Below are positions 1 through 5,274 of a stretch of DNA of 7,247 nt, piece after piece. This DNA comes from an uncultured Acidimicrobiia bacterium (GTDB taxonomy: Bacteria > Actinomycetota > Acidimicrobiia > Spongiisociales > Spongiisociaceae). The position numbers and the translations under genes are program-made. The notes beneath the pieces were generated by a model, which was not told where the DNA came from, did no database searches, and saw only the letters and a program-made list of their open reading frames with translations. How positions within the stretch are numbered: position 1 is the first letter of the stretch; each line of letters begins with the position of its first letter. Location of the stretch: contig CALCCX010000476.1 of assembly GCA_937900165.1 (NCBI GenBank), forward strand, positions 1 through 7,247. Direction: 5' to 3'.

Positions 1-44
1 ATCTGAGTCCAGAGTACGTGACGTTCAACGGGGCCAGGAGCTGA
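1..44 (+). CDS. argJ: ArgJ, 3' end only (glutamate N-acetyltransferase / ornithine acetyltransferase)
   Basis: The third forward frame is open from position 3 and reads LSPEYVTFNGARS before a TGA at 42-44. ArgJ proteins typically end in a short strand of the type YVxxNAxYxT/S, and the position directly before argB is where argJ sits in actinobacterial arginine clusters. ArgJ transfers acetyl from N-acetylornithine to glutamate, releasing ornithine and recycling the acetyl group; in some species it also uses acetyl-CoA. The stop overlaps the argB start as ATGA, so the two genes are probably translationally coupled. Only 13 residues are visible, so the call rests on the tail motif plus context. 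Confidence 0.8.
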   Translation, partial: LSPEYVTFNGARS

Positions 45-949
45 TGACCACTGGCCACAGCGCGCCCAGCGCAGAGAAGACTCGAATCGCATCGACCATG
101 GGCAAGGCAAAGATCCTCACCGAGGCGATGCCGTTCATCCGTGATTATTCGGGTGAGACCGTCGTGATCAAGTATGGCGGATCGGCGATGGTGGATGAGG
201 CGTTGCGGAACAGCTTCGCCGGAGACGTCGCTCTGCTTTCGCTCGTCGGAATTCGCCCGGTTGTCGTTCACGGGGGTGGTCCACATATAACGAAGGCGAT
301 GGGCCAAGCCGGTGTCGAACCGCAGTGGGTCGAGGGCCTGAGAGTGACGGACGAGGAGACCATCAGAGTGGTTCAGAAGACCCTGGCCGGTGAAATCAAC
401 CCGGACATTGTCAGGTTATTGGCCGGCCACGGGGTCAAATCGGCTGGGGTGACGGGATTCGATGGAGGCTTGTTCACCGCCAGACAGCGCAATGAGAAGC
501 TCGGCTATGTCGGCGATGTGTCCAAGGTCGACCCCGAAATCGTCACCGGGATGCTCGACAACCACATGGTCCCGGTGGTCGCGCCCCTGGCAAGGGGGGA
601 GGATGGTGAGGTCTACAACCTCAACGCCGATACAGCCGCGGGGGAGCTGGCCAAAGCCCTTGGTGCGAAGAAGCTCGTCTACCTCACCGATGTCGAGGGC
701 CTATATCGTGACCTCGGAGATCAGGATTCACTCATTCAGAAGTTGTCTGTCGCGGAATTACAGGCGCTGCTCGACTCAGGATCGATTTCGGCCGGCATGC
801 TCCCCAAGTTGGCATCATGCGCAGACGCGCTAGAAAGCGGGGTCGGCCATGCCCACATCCTCGACGGCCGAGTACAACATTCGCTGCTACTGGAGATCTT
901 CACGCCAGAGGGCATAGGAACGATGATCCAGCGGGTGGTCGATGTCTGA
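44..949 (+). CDS. argB: N-acetylglutamate kinase ArgB, probably arginine-feedback-inhibited
   Basis: Cytosolic enzyme that phosphorylates N-acetyl-L-glutamate with ATP, the second step of arginine synthesis. The 301-residue length fits the family. Visible motifs are the nucleotide-binding VVIKYGGSAM (residues 40-49, catalytic Lys43), VVVHGGGP (73-80), substrate-binding EGLRVTD (97-103, Arg100), NLNADTAAG (192-200), and a C-terminal block reading HILDGRVQHSLLLEIF then TPEGIGTMI. A roughly 20-residue N-terminal extension before the core, together with this C-terminal block, is the pattern of hexameric arginine-sensitive kinases (Pseudomonas, Thermotoga); feedback inhibition is inferred from that. 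The start at 44 is chosen because it overlaps the argJ stop and follows AGGAG at 36-40. An internal ATG at 98 has no visible ribosome site and would remove the extension. The gene's 3' end overlaps argD by 8 bases. Confidence 0.97.
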   Translation: MTTGHSAPSAEKTRIASTMGKAKILTEAMPFIRDYSGETVVIKYGGSAMVDEALRNSFAGDVALLSLVGIRPVVVHGGGPHITKAMGQAGVEPQWVEGLRVTDEETIRVVQKTLAGEINPDIVRLLAGHGVKSAGVTGFDGGLFTARQRNEKLGYVGDVSKVDPEIVTGMLDNHMVPVVAPLARGEDGEVYNLNADTAAGELAKALGAKKLVYLTDVEGLYRDLGDQDSLIQKLSVAELQALLDSGSISAGMLPKLASCADALESGVGHAHILDGRVQHSLLLEIFTPEGIGTMIQRVVDV

Positions 950-2144
950 CCTGATGGCTCGGGAGTCCGCGGCGATCATGCCGACCTACGGCAGAGTGCC
1001 TGTGACTTTCGTTCGCGGTGAGGGTTCCTGGTTGTTCGACGAGCACGGAGTGGCATATTTGGATTGTCTGTCCGGATTGGCGGTGGTCGGGGTCGGGCAC
1101 GCCAATCCGACGGTGGCTGCTGCGGTCGCCGAACAGATGACCGAGTTGGTCCACGTTTCTAATCTCTACTACACCGAGCCCCAGGTCCGACTGGCCGAAA
1201 AACTCAAGCAGATCAGCGGTCTCGATCACGTCTTCTTCTCCAATGATGGGGCGACCGCCAACGAGACGGCGATCAAGCTGGCCCGCCGGTGGGGCCAGAT
1301 ATCCAAGGGTCCAGACACCTACGAGGTCGTTTCTCTGATGGATTCCTTTCATGGGCGAACTCTCGCCACGTTGGCTGCCACCGGCCAACCCGCCAAACAG
1401 AAGACCTTTGAGCCGCTCCCGACTGGTTTTGCTCAGGCAAAAGGACATGATCCTGACACCATCGCGTCGGCAGTTGGTCCCCAGACCGCCGCAGTGATGA
1501 TCGAGACGACCCAAGGCGAGGGAGGGGTTGTGCCGTTCGAGGTGAGCTATCTCCAAGAGATCAGAGCGTTGTGCGACGAGCTGGAGATATTGCTGATCGT
1601 CGATGATGTGCAGGCCGGCATGGGCCGGACCGGGTCGTGGTTCTCATGGCAGCAGCTCGGATTCGAGCCAGACATCGCAACGGTAGCCAAAGCTCTCGCC
1701 AATGGACTACCGATCGGTGCCTGTCTGGCGAAACAGAGCGCGTCGGTTTTCGCCGCCGGCGACCATGCGACCACCTTCGGCGGAGGCCCAGTCATCTGCC
1801 GGGCGGCTTTGGCGGTGATCGAGGAGATGGAGAGCCGGGACGTGCTGGCGAACTGTGTCGCCAGGAGCGCCCAGTTCTCGTCCGGGCTGAGTGCCTTGGA
1901 TGGGGTTGAGTTTGTTCGAGGCAGGGGCCTCCTGCTTGGGGCGGTACTAGATGAAGAGCGTGCCTCCGAAGTCACCACCGCCGCGCTGCAAAACGGTCTG
2001 GTGGTAAACGCCGTTCGGCCGGACGTCGTGCGTTTTGCCCCACCCTTGACCATTACCGAGGCCGAGACCGCAGACGCAATCTCCCGCTTCTCCACCGCCC
2101 TGGCCCAACGGCACTCGAACCCGTGCAACTCGAACCCAGGGTAG
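942..2144 (+). CDS. argD: Acetylornithine aminotransferase ArgD (class III PLP aminotransferase)
   Basis: Transfers an amino group from glutamate to N-acetylglutamate semialdehyde, giving N-acetylornithine; ArgD enzymes often also act on succinyl-diaminopimelate. At 400 residues it has the usual length. Visible elements are MPTYGRVPVTFVRGEGSW (13-30), SFHGRT (135-140), QGEGG (191-195), the PLP-nitrogen aspartate in VDDVQAGMGRTG (Asp221), and the PLP lysine in TVAKALANGLPIGA (Lys250). Three normally strict spots differ: the PLP-phosphate loop reads NDGATANE (101-108) rather than the usual NSGAEANE, EPVQGEGG reads ETTQGEGG, and DEVQTG reads DDVQAG. The last residues, HSNPCNSNPG, come from a short direct repeat and half of a strong inverted repeat and extend past the expected end of the fold. 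The start at 942 lies inside argB, implying coupled translation. Confidence 0.96.
   Translation: MSDLMARESAAIMPTYGRVPVTFVRGEGSWLFDEHGVAYLDCLSGLAVVGVGHANPTVAAAVAEQMTELVHVSNLYYTEPQVRLAEKLKQISGLDHVFFSNDGATANETAIKLARRWGQISKGPDTYEVVSLMDSFHGRTLATLAATGQPAKQKTFEPLPTGFAQAKGHDPDTIASAVGPQTAAVMIETTQGEGGVVPFEVSYLQEIRALCDELEILLIVDDVQAGMGRTGSWFSWQQLGFEPDIATVAKALANGLPIGACLAKQSASVFAAGDHATTFGGGPVICRAALAVIEEMESRDVLANCVARSAQFSSGLSALDGVEFVRGRGLLLGAVLDEERASEVTTAALQNGLVVNAVRPDVVRFAPPLTITEAETADAISRFSTALAQRHSNPCNSNPG
2113..2137 (+). repeat. Short direct repeat in the argD 3' end
   Basis: The 10-base unit ACTCGAACCC occurs at 2113-2122 and again at 2128-2137, a 15-base period that keeps the reading frame and yields the SNPCNSNP tail of ArgD. 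The second copy runs into the inverted repeat at the stop codon. Confidence 0.7.
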
Positions 2145-2156
2145 TACCCTGGGTTC
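2132..2156. repeat. Perfect inverted repeat (11-bp arms, 3-base loop) spanning the argD stop codon
   Basis: GAACCCAGGGT (2132-2142) is followed by AGT and its exact reverse complement ACCCTGGGTTC (2146-2156). The argD TAG (2142-2144) lies at the hairpin tip. The RNA hairpin would be stable, but no T-run follows, so it is either a U-tract-less terminator for argJBD, an RNA-stability element, or a DNA operator. A competing smaller stem, CCTGG/CCAGG (2148-2152 with 2158-2162), shares the right arm, so the two are mutually exclusive. Confidence 0.75.
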
Positions 2157-2393
2157 TCCAGGTCGCTATGGTGACGTTGGGGGCCCACGGTTCGGCCCAG
2201 ATCATGAGAATCCGGCGAACCTGGGGTCCTAAGAGTGCTTTGGAGTCCGCGCGAAACCCGGGTTCTGGGCAGTTCTTTGAGTTGCGTGGATTCCCAACGT
2301 TGTTGGGCGGTTGTGGTGCCCAGGAGCGCTAGGAATGGATTCGAACAACGTGGCGTCTCACGTCTGATGAGGCCGCTACGTTGAACCTCATAT
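2145..2393. other. Intergenic region between argD and the sigma factor, rich in palindromes
   Basis: I see no convincing gene here. The expected argF is absent and I recognise no fragment of one. The stretch holds the right arm of the argD-stop inverted repeat, an imperfect GAACC-TGG-GGTCC palindrome (2217-2229), a perfect 10-base palindrome AACCCGGGTT (2255-2264), and a small hairpin CCCAAC-GTT-GTTGGG (2293-2307). The GAACCC/GGGTTC word therefore recurs through the region. An open frame from GTG 2123 to 2332 overlaps the argD tail, resembles no family I know, and is not annotated. Confidence 0.6.
2343..2382 (+). promoter_or_regulatory. Possible promoter of the sigma factor / alkyltransferase pair
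   Basis: Two weak candidates are visible. TACGTT (2377-2382) fits the TAnnnT -10 pattern and would place transcription start close to the ATG at 2394, giving a leaderless mRNA; its -35 is not recognisable. An ECF-like pair, GAAC (2343-2346) and CGTC/TCTGA (2361-2367), could be an autoregulatory site, but its spacing is about 14 bases, short for that class. Neither is firm. Confidence 0.22.
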
Positions 2394-2852
2394 ATGGCCC
2401 TCGCACCTTTCCAACAGCTCCTCGACGAGCACGGACGTGATGTTCACCGATTCTTGCGGGGCTTGGTTGGAACCGATCACGCCGAGGATTGCCTTCACGA
2501 GGCCTTGATGTCTGCGTTGATTGCCTATCCGGGACTCAGACACCATGACAACCTCAGGTCTTGGCTGTTCACGATTGCCCACCGCAAGGGCATTGACCAT
2601 CTGCGAAAAAGGAACAGAGAGATCCCCCTCGAAGTGGTTCCCGAAACACCGCACGTCGGCGAGCTGACCATCGACCACGAATTGTGGTCCCAGGTCGGAG
2701 AACTGCCTGACAAACAAAGAGCCGCCGTGACCTTGCGGTTCCTTGGCGATTTGGCCTATTCGGACATTGCAGGGATCGTCGAATGTTCAGAGGAAGCTGC
2801 GAGACAGAACGTCAGAGCGGGCTTGGCGAACCTGAGAAAGGAGTATCGATGA
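2394..2852 (+). CDS. ECF-type (extracytoplasmic-function) RNA polymerase sigma factor
   Basis: A 152-residue sigma factor with only regions 2 and 4, as in ECF sigmas. Region 2 spans about residues 5-75 and includes the core-binding segment DHAEDCLHEALMSAL (28-42) and the -10-recognition helix LRSWLFTIAHRKGIDHLRKR (54-73). Region 4 spans about 100-152, with LPDKQRAAVTLRFLGDLAYS (104-123) followed by the helix-turn-helix DIAGIVECSEEAARQNVRAG. The start is constrained: an in-frame TGA lies at 2382-2384 and ATG 2394 is the first start after it. No ribosome site is visible, so a leaderless mRNA is possible. The stop overlaps the alkyltransferase start as ATGA. No separate anti-sigma gene is next to it; its only partner is the DNA-repair gene, suggesting an alkylation-linked role (inference). 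It occupies the slot where argF is usual. Confidence 0.9.
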   Translation: MALAPFQQLLDEHGRDVHRFLRGLVGTDHAEDCLHEALMSALIAYPGLRHHDNLRSWLFTIAHRKGIDHLRKRNREIPLEVVPETPHVGELTIDHELWSQVGELPDKQRAAVTLRFLGDLAYSDIAGIVECSEEAARQNVRAGLANLRKEYR

Positions 2853-3457
2853 AGTTGGGTGCAGATGACATACAGGCATTGGAGGTCACCGGTTTCGACG
2901 CGGCAATGCGACGCTTCGCCGATGTGGCATTTGCGACCGGGAATGCCGAGGTCGCTTATGGGCCAATCCCTTCCCCGATAGGCACCCTGCTGGCCGCGGT
3001 CACCCACCGGGGCCTATTGGCGCTAGCTTTCGAGACTGAGGATCAAGACGATGTGCTCTCGATGATTGCCGGCAAGGTTTCTCCGGCGATCATCGATCTA
3101 CCCTCAGCGACGCAGGCCGTTCGCGTACAGCTCGATGCGTATTTTGGTGCACGGCTCAGTGTGTTCGATCTTGATGTCGATCGCAGCCTGCTCTCCCCGT
3201 TCCAACGGGCGGTGTTGCAAGCGACTTCTGAGATCCCGCACGGAGAGGTTCGCACCTATGGTGAGATGGCCGCCGCAGCGGGCAAACCCAAGGGAGCCCA
3301 GGCGGCGGGCCAAGCACTCGGAGCCAATCCCATCCCGATCGTGATCCCTTGCCACCGAGTGGTGGCTGCCAACGGCGACCTCACGGGTTATGCGGGCGGG
3401 CTAGACCGTAAACGGTTCCTATTGGATCTCGAACAGGGCGAGCAGACATTGTTCTAG
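2849..3457 (+). CDS. ogt: Methylated-DNA-[protein]-cysteine S-methyltransferase (Ogt/MGMT) with a substituted arginine finger
   Basis: Suicide DNA-repair protein that moves an alkyl group from O6-alkylguanine onto its own cysteine. At 202 residues it carries about 35 extra N-terminal residues before the Ogt-like core, which starts near VAYGPIPSPIG (35-45). The active site IPCHRV has Cys168. By fixed distance from the cysteine, equivalents of human Tyr114 (Tyr137), Asn137 (Asn160), Tyr158 (Tyr181) and Glu172 (Glu195) are present. The equivalent of Arg128, the finger that fills the gap left by the flipped base, is Gln151 (codon CAG, 3299-3301). The start at 2849 is chosen because it overlaps the sigma stop as ATGA and follows AAAGGAG about 6 bases upstream; an upstream in-frame start would lie deep inside the sigma gene. 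The extension has no cysteines, so it is not a zinc-type anti-sigma domain. Coupling to the sigma gene suggests sensing or regulation (inference). Confidence 0.92.
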   Translation: MKLGADDIQALEVTGFDAAMRRFADVAFATGNAEVAYGPIPSPIGTLLAAVTHRGLLALAFETEDQDDVLSMIAGKVSPAIIDLPSATQAVRVQLDAYFGARLSVFDLDVDRSLLSPFQRAVLQATSEIPHGEVRTYGEMAAAAGKPKGAQAAGQALGANPIPIVIPCHRVVAANGDLTGYAGGLDRKRFLLDLEQGEQTLF

Positions 3458-3502
3458 TGGCTTTGTCCCAGGCTGTCAGCGCCTGCAGGGCCGAAAACCG
3501 AC

Positions 3503-3531
3503 TTGCATGATCTTGCAGTAGGATGCATAAT
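3503..3531 (+). promoter_or_regulatory. argR promoter (-35 TTGCAT, 17-base spacer, -10 CATAAT), leaderless
   Basis: TTGCAT at 3503-3508 and CATAAT at 3526-3531 are separated by exactly 17 bases, the optimum for a housekeeping sigma factor. Transcription would start about 6-8 bases past the -10, at or next to the ATG at 3538. This gives a leaderless mRNA, which fits the lack of a ribosome site and is common in actinobacteria. It implies that argR-argG-argH can be transcribed separately from argJBD and the sigma/ogt pair. Confidence 0.6.
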
Positions 3532-3537
3532 ATACAG
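3503..3537. promoter_or_regulatory. Tandem ArgR boxes over the argR promoter
   Basis: TGCATGATCTTGCA (3504-3517) matches the ARG-box dyad layout (TGAAT-4-ATTCA in E. coli; TGCAT/TTGCA variants are usual in actinobacteria). A second, weaker copy, TGCATAATATACA (3524-3536), lies with its left half-site 20 bases downstream, close to the 21-base centre spacing of paired ARG boxes. The first box covers the -35 and the second the -10, so hexameric ArgR with arginine would block polymerase: autorepression that would also control argG and argH. Confidence 0.6.
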
Positions 3538-4005
3538 ATGTCTGGAACAGCGGCTCGCCATCGAGCCCTACGATCGATCCTGGCTCGGCATACGGTAGCC
3601 AATCAGGTGGACCTCGTCACACTCCTCAATGACGCCGGTTATGACGTCACCCAGGCAACTGTCTCCAGGGACTTGCACTCGTTGGGTGCCATCAAGGGCC
3701 GCGGTCCGAACGGGGCACCACAGTATGTGATTGCAGATGATCCGCACCCGTCGAATGAATCAGAGGAGGCTCTTGCCCACGCCATGGATGAGTACGCAGA
3801 GTCGATTGAGGTCAGCTTGAACCTGATCGTGATCAGAACGCCTCCCGGTGCGGCGCACGTGGTCGCGGCCGCGGTGGATGCATCCTCGCTTGGTGGGGTT
3901 CTTGGCACCGTCGCCGGAGACGACACGATCATGATCATCGCTGCCGAAGACGTCGGCGGGGACCGGGTAAGAACTCAGCTCGAACAGATTGGAGCCGGGA
4001 GATGA
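3538..4005 (+). CDS. argR: Arginine repressor ArgR
   Basis: Hexameric arginine-dependent transcription factor controlling arginine genes. With the start at 3538 the protein has 155 residues, close to the family norm of about 150-170. The N-terminal winged helix contains the recognition helix QATVSRDLHSLGAIK (39-53) with the conserved Ser-Arg-Asp at 43-45. The C-terminal oligomerisation and arginine-binding domain holds GAAHVVAAAVD (104-114) and GTVAGDDTIMII (123-134); Asp128 and Asp129 match the arginine-binding aspartates of E. coli ArgR. An ATG at 3523 is in frame but lies inside the second ARG box and upstream of the predicted transcription start, so 3538 is preferred. The stop (4003-4005) overlaps the ATG of a 10-codon ORF that leads into argG. 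Confidence 0.95.
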   Translation: MSGTAARHRALRSILARHTVANQVDLVTLLNDAGYDVTQATVSRDLHSLGAIKGRGPNGAPQYVIADDPHPSNESEEALAHAMDEYAESIEVSLNLIVIRTPPGAAHVVAAAVDASSLGGVLGTVAGDDTIMIIAAEDVGGDRVRTQLEQIGAGR

Positions 4006-4034
4006 TCGACTACCAGGGCTGGGGCTTCAGATGA
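4002..4034 (+). CDS. Candidate 10-codon coupling minigene between argR and argG
   Basis: ATG 4002-4004 overlaps the argR stop as ATGA. The frame reads MIDYQGWGFR and stops at TGA 4032-4034, which in turn overlaps the argG ATG (4031) as ATGA. A GGAG at 3991-3994 lies 7 bases upstream, a well-spaced ribosome site, whereas argG has only weak purines before its own start. Ribosomes could thus pass from argR through the minigene to argG by stop-restart. No known peptide family is recognised. The ORF may be chance; its symmetry with the argG-argH junction is the main argument for it. Confidence 0.3.
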   Translation: MIDYQGWGFR

Positions 4035-5233
4035 AGCGGGTCGTTTTGGCGTATTCGGGAGGGCTCGACACTTCGGTGATCCTCCGCTGGCTAATGGAAG
4101 AAAAGGGTCTCGAGGTGATCGCGTATACGGCCGATGTCGGACAGGGCGAGGAAGTTGAGGAGGCCAAGGAAAAGGCCATCGCCACGGGTGCCGTTGAGGC
4201 TGTCGCTGAAGACCTCACCGACGAGTTCGTGTCGGACTTCGTCTTTCCCGCCTTGCGTGCCTCGGCCCTCTACGAGGGTTATTACCTGATGGGAACTTCT
4301 CTGGCGCGCCCGCTCATCTCCAAGGGCCTTGTCAGGGCTGCTGAGAAGTACGGGGCTGACGCAATCGCCCATGGCGCGACCGGCAAGGGCAACGATCAGG
4401 TGAGATTCGAGTTGTCTGCCTATGCGCTGAATCCGGATATCCAGGTGATCGCCCCGTGGCGGGAGTGGGATCTCAAGGGCCGAGCCGACTGCATTCGCTA
4501 CGCACAGAAATATGGAATCCCGATCCCGGTCACCGCGGATAAACCGTATTCAACAGACGCCAACCTCCTTCACATCTCCTACGAAGGCGGCGTGCTGGAA
4601 GATCCGTGGGTAGGACCACCCAAAGGCATGTTCAACATGACGGTCGATCCTTGGGAAGCCGATGATGTTGTAGAGGAGATCACGGTTGGCTTCGAGAAGG
4701 GTAATCCTGTCACGGTGAATGGAACTCCGATGGAGCCGGCGGAACTGTTGGCGCACCTCAACGGTGTCGGTGGCCGGCATGGAGTGGGTCGGATTGACAT
4801 CGTCGAGAATCGGTTTGTAGGTATGAAGAGCCGGGGCGTCTACGAAACGCCTGGCGGCACGATCCTCTATCACGCTCATCGGGCGGTCGAGTCGCTAACG
4901 CTAGATCGTGAAGTAGCGCATCTCAGGGACGAGTTGGCTCCCCGGCACGCAGAGATGGTCTACAACGGCTTCTGGTTCGCCCCGGAGCGTGAGGCCCTTC
5001 AGGACTTCATGGATCGTATTCAAGACAGGGTCACAGGCGAGGCCCGCCTCAAGCTGTACAAAGGCAACGTGATTGTCGAAGGCAGACGCTCTGACGAGTC
5101 GTTGTACGACGAGGCGACAGTGACCTTCGAAGAGGACGACGTCTACGACCAAGGGGACGCGACCGGCTTCATCCGCCTCCAAAGCCTTCGGCTGAGGACG
5201 TTCGCGGAAAAGCGAGTTGGCGCGGGCGAATGA
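4031..5233 (+). CDS. argG: Argininosuccinate synthase ArgG
   Basis: Condenses citrulline and aspartate, with ATP cleaved to AMP and pyrophosphate, to form argininosuccinate. The 400-residue length is standard for the bacterial class. The ATP-binding PP-loop AYSGGLDTS is at residues 7-15, and the conserved substrate-binding block HGATGKGNDQVRFE starts at His114. The segments KPYSTDANLLHISYEGGVLE and SRGVYETPGG are also typical. The start at 4031 places the PP-loop at the expected distance from the N-terminus; a TTG at 3989 would add 14 unlikely residues that overlap argR. The ATG overlaps the minigene stop, suggesting coupling. The stop overlaps a second minigene that leads to argH. Expression is probably controlled from the argR promoter and operator. 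Confidence 0.97.
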   Translation: MKRVVLAYSGGLDTSVILRWLMEEKGLEVIAYTADVGQGEEVEEAKEKAIATGAVEAVAEDLTDEFVSDFVFPALRASALYEGYYLMGTSLARPLISKGLVRAAEKYGADAIAHGATGKGNDQVRFELSAYALNPDIQVIAPWREWDLKGRADCIRYAQKYGIPIPVTADKPYSTDANLLHISYEGGVLEDPWVGPPKGMFNMTVDPWEADDVVEEITVGFEKGNPVTVNGTPMEPAELLAHLNGVGGRHGVGRIDIVENRFVGMKSRGVYETPGGTILYHAHRAVESLTLDREVAHLRDELAPRHAEMVYNGFWFAPEREALQDFMDRIQDRVTGEARLKLYKGNVIVEGRRSDESLYDEATVTFEEDDVYDQGDATGFIRLQSLRLRTFAEKRVGAGE

Positions 5234-5274
5234 GCTGCGCACTCGATGGTTCTCGGCCAGGCGCCCGGCGATGA
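5230..5274 (+). CDS. Candidate 14-codon coupling minigene between argG and argH
   Basis: ATG 5230-5232 overlaps the argG stop as ATGA. The frame reads MSCALDGSRPGARR and ends at TGA 5272-5274, overlapping the argH ATG (5271) as ATGA, the same double-overlap layout as before argG. Only a weak GCGGG lies upstream, so initiation would depend on ribosomes finishing argG. The peptide itself is not recognised. Low confidence as a gene; reported because the arrangement occurs twice. Confidence 0.27.
   Translation: MSCALDGSRPGARR

Noticed and set aside
900..1556. Long minus-strand open frame opposite argD (218 residues), and similar long minus-strand frames opposite argD, argH and argG.
   Set aside because: These are antisense shadows of high-GC coding DNA. 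They have no recognisable domains, and the + strand genes are certain.
2113..2142. On the minus strand, two copies of GGGTTCGAGT resemble a tRNA T-arm, suggesting a tRNA gene or integration site.
   Set aside because: The T-stem does not close fully, and no acceptor stem, anticodon arm or CCA end can be placed around it. The repeats lie in argD coding sequence, so chance plus local duplication explains them.
2123..2332. 69-residue open frame from GTG 2123.
   Set aside because: It overlaps the argD 3' end, runs through the palindromes, has no clear ribosome site and resembles no family I recognise.
2145..2393. Possible argF remnant in the argD-sigma spacer.
   Set aside because: I looked for carbamoyltransferase motifs in the translations and found none. 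The spacer is also far too short for more than a fragment.
3482..3489. 8-base palindrome CCTGCAGG between ogt and argR as a terminator or operator.
   Set aside because: It is too short for a terminator, has no T-run, and is expected by chance in GC-rich DNA.
3523..3537. Upstream ATG as the argR start.
   Set aside because: It lies within the second ARG box and before the predicted transcription start, has no ribosome site, and adds five residues (MHNIQ) before the usual ArgR N-terminus.
4002..4034. Reading the minigene as a classical arginine attenuator leader.
   Set aside because: It has a single arginine codon, forced by the gATGA overlap, and I see no terminator/antiterminator hairpin pair before argG.
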